A DNA stretch of 64,000 bases, from assembly GCF_001654455.1 (NCBI RefSeq), contig NZ_CP015772.1, positions 2,666,001 to 2,730,000 of the forward strand, in the 5' to 3' direction. How positions within the stretch are numbered: the stretch's first letter is position 1; the number at the start of each line of letters is the position of its first letter. The DNA comes from Niabella ginsenosidivorans (GTDB lineage: Bacteria > Bacteroidota > Bacteroidia > Chitinophagales > Chitinophagaceae). The translations under genes and the position numbers were made by a program. Of this stretch, positions 1 through 7,347 are shown in pieces. Under the pieces are notes generated by a model. It saw only the letters and a program-made list of their open reading frames with translations, was not told the DNA's origin and ran no database searches.

Positions 1-130
1 CTGTCCATACATACATACCGATCAGCAGGCAGGATGCAATCCCCACCGAAAGGCCAAGCACATTAATGGCTGTATATAATTTATACTTTTTTAAATTCCG
101 AAAAGCAATTTTTAAATAATTTTTGATCAT
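1..130 (-). CDS. ABC transporter permease (FtsX/MacB type), N-terminal part only
   Basis: This is the first 43 codons of another array permease, cut by the left edge. The start at 130 lies in the context ATCT-ATG-ATCAAAAATTA, shared with the neighbouring permeases. The protein opens MIKNYLKIAFRNLKKYKLY and runs into a first membrane helix (AINVLGLSVGIASCLLIG), matching the opening of the complete paralogues downstream in coordinate. It shows the array continues beyond the window. Function is inferred from that N-terminal signature only. Confidence 0.85.
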   Translation of the reverse strand, partial: MIKNYLKIAFRNLKKYKLYTAINVLGLSVGIASCLLIGMYVWT

Positions 131-371
131 AGATTTGAGAATTGAGATTTGAGATTTCAGTTATCAGTTGTCAGTTTCCAGGGCACCCGCTATTTTCACT
201 ATTTCCCTTCAACATATTTCACATCCTTATTTCTTATTTATCATGACTTATTTAATATTTACACCCCTACCCGCTACTTCCTACATGCCATTGACCATTG
301 ACTATTCACCTCATTTTTACATTCCATATTCAACATTTTATATTTTACATTTCTTATTAATTATTCCCGTC
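131..371. repeat. Inter-permease spacer with short degenerate repeats
   Basis: No gene is seen. On the minus strand the part beside the start at 130 is made of AAATCTC/AAATCTG-like units followed by ACTGATAACTG-like units. The part next to the stop at 372 is purine-rich, with AATAAG, GAATGTAAAATG and similar words. The same two-part design recurs in the other spacers of the array. Confidence 0.6.
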
Positions 372-2765
372 TCATTCATTTTTTAACGCTTTAACCGGTT
401 TAGCCATAGCCGCCTTAACAGCCTGAAAGCTTAAGGTAAAACCGGCTATAATAAGCGCCAGGGTACCTGAAACAGCAAACATCCACCAACTGATGTGGAT
501 ACGGTAGGCAAAATCCTGCAGCCATATACGCATCACATACCACGCAACAGGAATGGCCATCAGCAAAGAGAAAAGAATTAGCTTTAACAGATCTGTGGAC
601 AATAACCGCACCAGGCCAATAGTTGAGGCGCCCAGCACCTTGCGGATACCGATCTCTTTTACCCGCTGCCCGGTTGTAAACGTAATCAACCCGAACAACC
701 CTAAACAGGCAATACCAATCGTAAGCAGGGTAAATACCAACAACACCTGTCCCTGCTTTTCTTCTGATTCGTATTGCTTCTTAAAATTCTTATCCAGAAA
801 TTGATACTCCATTGGCGCTGCCGGATCAAACTTCTTAAAAATATTTTCTATAAACCGCACTGTTTGGCCAATATTTTGAGGGCCTACACGTACATATACG
901 TTATCCTTATCCATTGGAGTTGAGGGCAACTGCATGACCATGGGCTCAATCTTATGTTGCAGCGAATAGATATGAAAGTCATTGGTAACCCCGATCACCG
1001 TTTTGATCAGCGCCTTCCCCATTGTATCCTGGCCTGTTTGTATCTTTTTCCCAATAGCATTTGCCCAGCCCATTTTTTTTGCAAAGGCATCATTGATCAG
1101 CACGGCACTGCTATCAGTTAAAAGTGATTCATTAAAATTACGCCCCTGTTGCATGTGGATACGCATTGCCGGAATATAGTGCGCATCTATAAGTAACCCG
1201 TAAGCCAGCGTTATATTCTGATCAATAGCGCCGTCAGGCCGTTCTACGTTAAAAGCGCCCATTCCAATATTATTATTACCGATGGGGTTGCCGGCAAAAG
1301 CCACTGCTTCTACCGCCGAATTTGTTAATAACGCGTTCCGCAACTCACTGCTTCGCATACGGGCCTGCTCATTATCCAGATGAAAGGTCAGCACCTGATT
1401 CTTATCAAAACCCAGATCCTTCTTTTCCATAAAATGAAGCTGGCAATAAATGACCAGTGTGGCTGCAATCATAATAACCGTTATCGTAAACTGGAACACC
1501 ACCAGGCATTTACGGAACAATTGCTGGACAGACTGCTTTCCCATCTGATTTTTTAATGCAGGAACGGTTTTAAACCCGGAGAGAAAAAGCGCCGGGTAAA
1601 GCCCCCCGATGATACCAAGCGTTAATGAAAATAACAAAATAGTTATTAGCTGAAGTGACCTGAAATAATACAGTATCTGTATATTTTTGCCGGTTAACTG
1701 GTTAAACACAGGCATAAAAACAGCCGCCAGTATAAGGCTCAGCAAAGCGGCGCCAATAGTAAAAAGAACCGTTTCTGCAAGGAAGAGATAAATAAGGTCT
1801 TTACGCCCGGAGCCAATAACCTTGCGGATGGCCACCTCCCGCAGCCGGACAGCGGCCCTCGCAGTGGTGAGATTAATATAGTTAATAAGGGCAATTGCCA
1901 GGATCAGGAAGCCTATTACAGAGAAGATGTAAATAAACTTCATATTCCTGTTTACGCCCAATTCATAGCTGACATTTGAATGAAGATGAATAGATGTCAG
2001 CGGCTGTAATTCCAGGCTGTATTTTATATCAAGCCCCTTGCTATAAAGATATTTTTTTACAAAAGCGGGCAGTTTTTGCTGCAATGCAATACCATCCTCT
2101 TTGCTTTTTAATACTACATAAGTGTAGAGATAAAAATTTGACCAGTCTGCTCTGAAACCAGCCGGAAATGAACGGATAGCCCTGAAAGTAAAATGAGAAT
2201 TTCCGGGTACATTATCAATAACTCCTCTAACGACATTGGGGATGCTATTTTGGAAATAAACCGTTTTGTTCAACGCAGCGCTTACACTTCCAAAAAGATT
2301 GATGGCCAGTTCCTTTGTGAGCACAATTGACTGTGGTTTTAAAAGGGATGTAACGGCATTTCCGGCCAGGAACCGAAAGCTGAAAACGGAGAAAAAACTG
2401 CTGTCCGCAAAAAAAATATCATCCACTTTTAGCCGTTTTTCTCCATAAGAGATCAGACCACCTCCTTCTGCGTCCAGCCGCACTGTTTGTTCCACTTCAG
2501 GATAATCCTTCTTAAGCGCCGCTGCCGTTGGACCGGAAGTGCCTGTAATATCAAAATTGCCCCCCTCCCATTTGCCATGTGATACCAACCGGAAAATGCG
2601 ATCTGATTTTTCATGATAGCGATCGTAGCTCAGTTCATCTGCTACAAAAAGGGCGATTAACCAGAAAGCAGCCAACGCAAACGCCAACCCGGCAATATTG
2701 ATCACCGAGTAAAGCTTATTTCTTGTTAAGTTCCGCCACGCTGTTTTAAAATAATTTCTAATCAT
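372..2765 (-). CDS. ABC transporter permease, double MacB/FtsX type (array member 1)
   Basis: 797 residues, read as an inner-membrane permease with two MacB_PCD-FtsX halves fused, so one chain could pair with an ATPase dimer. Helix 1 is about residues 21-42, followed by a periplasmic domain to about 275. A helix and the coupling segment REVAIRKVIGS (about 309-319) lead to two more helices and a second, similar half with KEIGIRKVLGAS. It ends VKALKNE, the array's usual C-terminal signature. The mid-protein copy of that signature is aberrant (FKTVPALKN instead of xPVxVLKG). Family membership is secure. Substrate is unknown; peptide, lipid or lipoprotein handling are all possible for MacB relatives. 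Confidence 0.9.
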   Translation of the reverse strand: MIRNYFKTAWRNLTRNKLYSVINIAGLAFALAAFWLIALFVADELSYDRYHEKSDRIFRLVSHGKWEGGNFDITGTSGPTAAALKKDYPEVEQTVRLDAEGGGLISYGEKRLKVDDIFFADSSFFSVFSFRFLAGNAVTSLLKPQSIVLTKELAINLFGSVSAALNKTVYFQNSIPNVVRGVIDNVPGNSHFTFRAIRSFPAGFRADWSNFYLYTYVVLKSKEDGIALQQKLPAFVKKYLYSKGLDIKYSLELQPLTSIHLHSNVSYELGVNRNMKFIYIFSVIGFLILAIALINYINLTTARAAVRLREVAIRKVIGSGRKDLIYLFLAETVLFTIGAALLSLILAAVFMPVFNQLTGKNIQILYYFRSLQLITILLFSLTLGIIGGLYPALFLSGFKTVPALKNQMGKQSVQQLFRKCLVVFQFTITVIMIAATLVIYCQLHFMEKKDLGFDKNQVLTFHLDNEQARMRSSELRNALLTNSAVEAVAFAGNPIGNNNIGMGAFNVERPDGAIDQNITLAYGLLIDAHYIPAMRIHMQQGRNFNESLLTDSSAVLINDAFAKKMGWANAIGKKIQTGQDTMGKALIKTVIGVTNDFHIYSLQHKIEPMVMQLPSTPMDKDNVYVRVGPQNIGQTVRFIENIFKKFDPAAPMEYQFLDKNFKKQYESEEKQGQVLLVFTLLTIGIACLGLFGLITFTTGQRVKEIGIRKVLGASTIGLVRLLSTDLLKLILFSLLMAIPVAWYVMRIWLQDFAYRIHISWWMFAVSGTLALIIAGFTLSFQAVKAAMAKPVKALKNE

Positions 2766-2789
2766 AGATTTGAGATTTCAGACATGAAC

Positions 2790-2805
2790 CCCGATAGCGA
2801 TCGGG
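2790..2805. repeat. CCCGAT/ATCGGG palindrome
   Basis: CCCGATAGCGATCGGG lies just upstream of the permease starting at 2765 and is followed at once by two more ATCGGGAT words. It is one of four close copies in the permease array. Confidence 0.6.
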
Positions 2806-2973
2806 ATGGGATCGGGATCAGTTATCAGCTTTTTGTTCTCAATTTTTAATTACCTTCTACCCTACTTGCTATTTACTACTCCCTACTTACTATTCACTAT
2901 TCACCAATGCCCTTCAACCCATTCCTCATCCCTTATTTATTATTTTTCATTTTATGTTCTACATCCTGCATCT

Positions 2974-3130
2974 TTACTCACTCCGCAGCACCTTTACCGG
3001 GTTGGCCATAGCGACCTTTATTGATTGAAAACTTATTGCAATTAACGAGACCACTAAAACCAGGAGCGCTGCAATCAGAAACAGGCTAAATTCAAGTAAT
3101 ACCTGGTAATGGAAGGTTGTCAGCCATTTA
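2974..3130 (-). pseudogene. C-terminal remnant of an array permease
   Basis: About 50 codons read WLTTFHYQVLLEFSLFLIAA and end in FQSIKVAMANPVKVLRSE. This matches the last helix and terminal NPVKxLRSE signature of the complete permeases. Nothing of the upstream 740 residues remains. The frame is open back to 3216, but those codons only read through spacer sequence. The 3' end and adjoining spacer nearly repeat those of the next permease (compare about 2950-3030 with about 3185-3265). That fits unequal recombination between tandem copies deleting a gene body. No start signal is seen, so it is probably not expressed as a functional protein. Confidence 0.75.
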
Positions 3131-3208
3131 TTGTTTTCAGCCTTTAATCTGATTACTGTTCTCTCTCCACTTTTATATTCATTATTTATTATTCTACATT
3201 CTGCATTC

Positions 3209-5593
3209 TTATTCACTCCGCAGCGCCTTTACCGGGTTGGCCAGTGCCGCTTTTATTGACTGAACGCTTATTGTAACCAGTGTGATGAACGCTGCGCTAA
3301 AAGCAGATACCGCAAAGATCCACCAGGGAATTGGAGCACGGTAACTATATCCCTGAAGCCACATATGCATGCAATACCAGCCAACGGGAACGGCAATTAC
3401 AATCGAAACCAATACCAGGCTGAAAAAGTCTTTTGACAATAATTTCCAAAGACTGAATACGGAAGCGCCCAGTACTTTTCTTACGCCTATTTCTTTTACT
3501 CTTTGCTCTGCCATAAACGAGGCCATACCAAATAATCCCAGGCAACTGATAAAAACAGCCAGCAACGCAAAAATCCCTCCCAGTTTCCCGACCCGTTCTT
3601 CATCGCCAAATTTCCGGTTAAAATCTTCATCTATAAACTGAAAGTGAAAATCCTGGTCAGGCACAAACGATTTATAAGTTGCTTCCAGTTGTTTTACGGC
3701 ATCTGAGGCATTGGCACGGGGGTGAATACGTGCTATGATAAAACTGATATTGTTATTTTCCAGGCTGAATACAGCCGGGCGTGCATCTGCATAAGGAGAC
3801 TCCATGATCATATTTTTAATTACCCCGATAACAGTGGCCGGTTTCTCTTCCCAGGTCAACACTATACCCACGGGATTTTTCAGGCCCATGAAATGAACAG
3901 CGGCTTCATTTAATATAACCGCTGAAGAATCAGAAGGAAAATCTTTTGAAAAATCCCTTCCCTGTGTTACTTCCCATCCGATTGTTTTTCCGTAATCCAC
4001 TGTTACATTCTGTGCGCCAAATTCTCCGGCTACACCGGGTTCTTTTCCAGGCCAGTCAATACCTGTGGTCGTATTGTTCACCTGCGTAGGCAGGCTGCTA
4101 CCTAATGCAACAGACTCAAAAATGCCACTGTTTAAAAGCTTTTGCCGCAAAGCCGCAAAATGGCTTTCGATAGCCGGGCTTCCGGCATCTACAGCTATAA
4201 TACCATTTTTATCATATCCTACAGGGCGGTTTTTGGCAAACCGGATCTGCCGGAATACCATTAAAGTACCAATAATAAGAACAATGGAAATAGTGAATTG
4301 CAATACTACCAGCACCTGCCTTTGCAAACCAGCCTTTTTACCTGCCTGAAAGGAGCCCTTTAAAACGTTCACCGGGCGAAAGGATGATAAATAAAGTGCG
4401 GGGTAAATGCCCGCGAGCAGCCCTGTGAACAAACAAAATATCGAACCAAGTATCCAGAAGAGCGGATCGTTCCAAACTGCCGGCATCTCCCTGCCCGTTA
4501 TGGCAGTAAACAAAGGCAGGGAAAGCGCTACCAGGGCAAGGCTTAGTGCAAATGCAAGAACCGCATATAAAAGTGACTCGCAAAAGAACTGGATTATTAA
4601 CTGATTTCTTAAGGACCCAACTGTTTTGCGTATGCCCACCTCCTTTGCCCGTTTAATGCTGCGTGCCGTGCTGAGGTTCATAAAATTAATACAGGCCAGT
4701 AAGAGTACGAATATGCCAATAATGCCAAACAACCAGACATACCGGATACGCCCCCCGTTATTAACACCGTTTTTAAAGCTGTCATACAAATACCATTGAT
4801 CCATAGGGTACAAAAACAGCTGGGGGTTTTGCTTTGCCAGGCGCTCATTGATATGCCGTAAACGGACATCTTTTATTAAAGCAGATGCCTGGTCCAACCG
4901 GGCAGGGTCTTTCAATTCCACTAAGGTCAGAAAAGAATTAGGTCTCCATGGATCCGGCGCCAGGCGTATCCAGTCGGCATGATTGAAATACAGCGTCCAG
5001 GGTGCAATAAATTTCAGGTTATTAAAATCTGAGTTTAATGGAAGATCTTTATAAATTCCTGTAATTTTTAACGGCAGGCTATCTGCGAATACGATTGTTT
5101 TTCCGATTACGCTTTCGTTCCCAAACAATGAACGCGCGGTTGCCTCAGACAGCATAATATTATTGGGCTCAGCCATACCTTCATAAGTGCCTTGCAGCAT
5201 ATGCAGCCCCAGCAAGGGGCCAATGCCTTCCTCAAAAAAACCGCCACCCAGTACCAGCTTTTTATCTCCGGAACGCAAAGAACGGGTCTCATTTACTTCG
5301 GCCAGTACTACCTGCTTAAACAAATTTCCATACTCCCTGCGTAACGCCCCGCTTAAAGGGTAAGGGGTATTGTCTATAGTATTGATTACTCCCTTGTTGG
5401 TTTTGTTCTGCATCACTTTAGCAATCTGCTTATGATTACTGATCCCCTTATTATAGGATACTTCGCTCCATACCCATATACCAATAATCATAGCTACGGC
5501 CATACCAATAGCAAGTCCCAGGACGTTGATCACTGCAAAGGCCCTGCTTTTTCCCAGATTCCGCCACGCTGTTTTAAAATAATTTTTGATCAT
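3209..5593 (-). CDS. ABC transporter permease, double MacB/FtsX type (array member 2)
   Basis: 794 residues beginning MIKNYFKTAWRNLGKS. An in-frame ATG four codons earlier (5605) exists, but the chosen one matches the paralogues. The first half carries ACINFMNLSTARS followed by KEVGIRKTVGS. The second carries KEIGVRKVLGAS and ends NPVKALRSE. The mid-protein signature FRPVNVLKG is intact. It shares stretches such as FKNG-N-GGRI-YVW and the CINFMNLSTARS helix with the member at 7348-9717, suggesting these two are close duplicates. Its upstream gap carries a pair of 17-bp palindromes proposed below as regulator sites, so it may have its own promoter. Confidence 0.9.
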   Translation of the reverse strand: MIKNYFKTAWRNLGKSRAFAVINVLGLAIGMAVAMIIGIWVWSEVSYNKGISNHKQIAKVMQNKTNKGVINTIDNTPYPLSGALRREYGNLFKQVVLAEVNETRSLRSGDKKLVLGGGFFEEGIGPLLGLHMLQGTYEGMAEPNNIMLSEATARSLFGNESVIGKTIVFADSLPLKITGIYKDLPLNSDFNNLKFIAPWTLYFNHADWIRLAPDPWRPNSFLTLVELKDPARLDQASALIKDVRLRHINERLAKQNPQLFLYPMDQWYLYDSFKNGVNNGGRIRYVWLFGIIGIFVLLLACINFMNLSTARSIKRAKEVGIRKTVGSLRNQLIIQFFCESLLYAVLAFALSLALVALSLPLFTAITGREMPAVWNDPLFWILGSIFCLFTGLLAGIYPALYLSSFRPVNVLKGSFQAGKKAGLQRQVLVVLQFTISIVLIIGTLMVFRQIRFAKNRPVGYDKNGIIAVDAGSPAIESHFAALRQKLLNSGIFESVALGSSLPTQVNNTTTGIDWPGKEPGVAGEFGAQNVTVDYGKTIGWEVTQGRDFSKDFPSDSSAVILNEAAVHFMGLKNPVGIVLTWEEKPATVIGVIKNMIMESPYADARPAVFSLENNNISFIIARIHPRANASDAVKQLEATYKSFVPDQDFHFQFIDEDFNRKFGDEERVGKLGGIFALLAVFISCLGLFGMASFMAEQRVKEIGVRKVLGASVFSLWKLLSKDFFSLVLVSIVIAVPVGWYCMHMWLQGYSYRAPIPWWIFAVSAFSAAFITLVTISVQSIKAALANPVKALRSE

Positions 5594-5610
5594 AGAGCTG
5601 AGCATTAAGT

Positions 5611-5626
5611 CCCGATAGTTATCGGG
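5611..5626. repeat. CCCGATAGTTATCGGG palindrome
   Basis: A perfect 7-bp inverted repeat with a 2-bp centre lies 18 bp upstream of the permease start at 5593. The same 16-mer recurs at 9742-9757 in the same place relative to another permease. Confidence 0.65.
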
Positions 5627-5813
5627 ATCGGGATGAGTTTTGAGATTTCGGTCATCTGTTGTCAGGATAGCCGCTATTCATTTTTCACCATTGCCCTCCA
5701 ACACATTCCTTATTTATTATTCCTTATTTTAAATTTTATCCCTTCAGCTATACCCCAACGAACATGCCGCAATTGTAAAATATTGATTTGCATTATTTTA
5801 GAAAATAAAAAGG

Positions 5814-5869
5814 CGGACAAAGTGTCCGTTTTTAAAACAAAAAACTGTACGCTTTCGGTACAGTTTTTT
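5814..5869 (-). terminator. Tandem hairpins after the DUF4097 gene; terminator and/or operator pair
   Basis: Two inverted repeats lie together. The first is CGGACA-AAG-TGTCCG (5814-5828), followed by T5. The second is a 12-bp perfect arm pair (5839-5850 and 5858-5869) around a GCTTTCG loop, with A/T runs outside the core. Read on the minus strand, the second begins about 30 bases past the stop at 5900 and ends in T-rich sequence, as a rho-independent terminator would. The same bases include TGTCCGTTTTTAAAACA (5823-5839) and TGTACGCTTTCGGTACA (5846-5862), centred 23 bp apart. These resemble the palindrome before the NtrC-type regulator, so an operator role is also possible. Confidence 0.6.
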
Positions 5870-5899
5870 TGTTTAAACAAACAGAACAAACAGCATTGC

Positions 5900-6940
5900 T
5901 TAAAGAGATACTTCCACATTGCCGGAAGAAGCAGTAACTTCAACGGCCAACCGGCCATCGCCGATCATCCCTTTTATCTTGCTTTTATCAATAGTGCCGT
6001 TAAAATTATTCAGGGGATTTACTGATACCCGGTTTCCGCTCAGATCCAGTTTTGCATTCCTGGTACGGGGCAGCTGAAGATTTACCCCTCCGGCGGATGT
6101 ATGTAATTTCACATAATCTTTTGTACGGTTCATTGTTGCAGAAATACGCCCGCCACTGGTACTTGCTTCCAGGTTCCCGCTAATGCCTTTCAGTGTAACA
6201 CTGCCGCCGGAAGTTCCGGTAAGCAGCGTTCCACTGATATTTGTAGCGGTAATAGAACCACCGCTGGTATGCGCACGGATGTCGCCCTCTAAATCAGACA
6301 ATGACAACGAACCGCCGGAGGTTTGCAGCCGGATGGTTCCTGACACATGGTCTGCGTGAATAGACCCACCGCTGGTTTGCAGGTCAATATCATTGCCGGC
6401 ATTGGAAAGATCAATGCTTCCGCCGGAGGTTTTGCCCGCGATCTTACCATTTACCCCATTTATATGAAGGCTGCCGCCACTGGTTTTAAAAAGCTGGTTC
6501 CCTGAAAGCTTTGACAGGGAAATACTGCCGCCACTTGTTGAAAGATCAGAACTAACCCTGGAACCGGAATGCACCACAAAAGAAATAGAAAGCGCAGTTT
6601 TGTTCGTCCAGGGCTTGTCCTTTCTTCTGGCCTTTGCTATCAAAGTAGTACCATCTATCCGCACATCAATATCATAATACTGATCCAATACGGCCTTTAT
6701 ATCGCTTTGCGACATCCGGTGCCTCACCTCAGAGTTGGAAGGCTGCACATACATTTCCAGGCTTCCTGTGCCGCTGCCACCCTCTACTGTAATGGATCCA
6801 CCGGAGGTTTCCATATTTACATTACTTACCGCAGCAATATTAAAGGGTTTGATAAGATAAGGTTCCTCGTTAAAGCGTCTTTGCGCATTTGATAGCAAAG
6901 TACCCAGTAACAGAACAATCAGTAACAGATTTTTTTTCAT
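5900..6940 (-). CDS. Secreted DUF4097-type repeat protein (putative adhesin/beta-solenoid)
   Basis: 346 residues starting MKKNLLLIVLLLGTLLSNAQ, a clear signal peptide. An ATG eight codons earlier would spoil that signal and was not chosen. From about residue 40 the chain repeats (T)SGGS motifs roughly every 18-22 residues, about nine times, each followed by alternating hydrophobic residues. That is typical of the DUF4097/DUF4098 family, predicted to form a right-handed beta-solenoid. Location is probably periplasm or cell surface. It lies inside the permease array on the same strand, hinting at a role in the same envelope response. The biochemical role is unknown. Confidence 0.8.
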   Translation of the reverse strand: MKKNLLLIVLLLGTLLSNAQRRFNEEPYLIKPFNIAAVSNVNMETSGGSITVEGGSGTGSLEMYVQPSNSEVRHRMSQSDIKAVLDQYYDIDVRIDGTTLIAKARRKDKPWTNKTALSISFVVHSGSRVSSDLSTSGGSISLSKLSGNQLFKTSGGSLHINGVNGKIAGKTSGGSIDLSNAGNDIDLQTSGGSIHADHVSGTIRLQTSGGSLSLSDLEGDIRAHTSGGSITATNISGTLLTGTSGGSVTLKGISGNLEASTSGGRISATMNRTKDYVKLHTSAGGVNLQLPRTRNAKLDLSGNRVSVNPLNNFNGTIDKSKIKGMIGDGRLAVEVTASSGNVEVSL

Positions 6941-6964
6941 TTGTATTCTTTTTTGGATGATCAT

Positions 6965-6980
6965 TGTTTAAACGTTTACA
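6965..6980. promoter_or_regulatory. Operator-like palindrome TGTTTAAACGTTTACA
   Basis: This 16-bp site lies 24 bp upstream of the DUF4097 start. Its core TAAACGTTTA is a perfect 10-bp palindrome and TGT/ACA ends flank it. The central CG and TGT/ACA ends resemble LacI/GntR-class operators in general. The cognate regulator is unknown. Confidence 0.35.
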
Positions 6981-7168
6981 GAGCAGGCAGCATTCTTTTG
7001 TCATTTCCCAGCTATATATTATAACTAATCGCATTACATAGAAAAATGTTACAGTACGGGGAAGTTTTTAATTATCAGTCGTCAGTTATCAGGGCTGAGA
7101 ATCGGGAACCCGGTAAATCAGCTATAGGCTATGAATCATTAACTGTGAACCATCTCCGGCTACCCGTA

Positions 7169-7182
7169 CCGATAGCTATCGG
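7169..7182. repeat. CCGATAGCTATCGG palindrome
   Basis: A perfect 14-bp palindrome in the spacer past the stop at 7348. It is a variant of the CCCGATA/TATCGGG element found before other permeases. Confidence 0.6.
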
Positions 7183-7347
7183 GGCAGCATCCGGCATTGA
7201 AATAAACCAGAATTCCGCTCCTCTTCCCCGTCCTTATTTGCTGATACTATTCATACCTTACTTTTCACTTTCCCTATTCCCAATCCAACACGCTCCCTCT
7301 TCCATTCATTGTTTCCTGTTTCTTATTTCTTATTTTTCATTTTAAGC

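Larger units (their letters stand above)
5594..5899. promoter_or_regulatory. Gap upstream of permease 2: palindrome, repeats, putative control sites
   Basis: This gap holds a CCCGATAGTTATCGGG copy, degenerate short repeats and, at 5814-5869, a compact set of hairpins and operator-like sequences. No protein gene is supported. It separates the DUF4097 gene (stop at 5900) from the permease starting at 5593. Confidence 0.5.
6941..7347. other. 407-bp spacer upstream of the DUF4097 gene
   Basis: No gene is supported; short frames here are repeat-derived. The gap contains the operator-like palindrome at 6965-6980, a CCGATAGCTATCGG palindrome at 7169-7182 and the degenerate spacer repeats seen elsewhere in the array. 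Confidence 0.55.
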
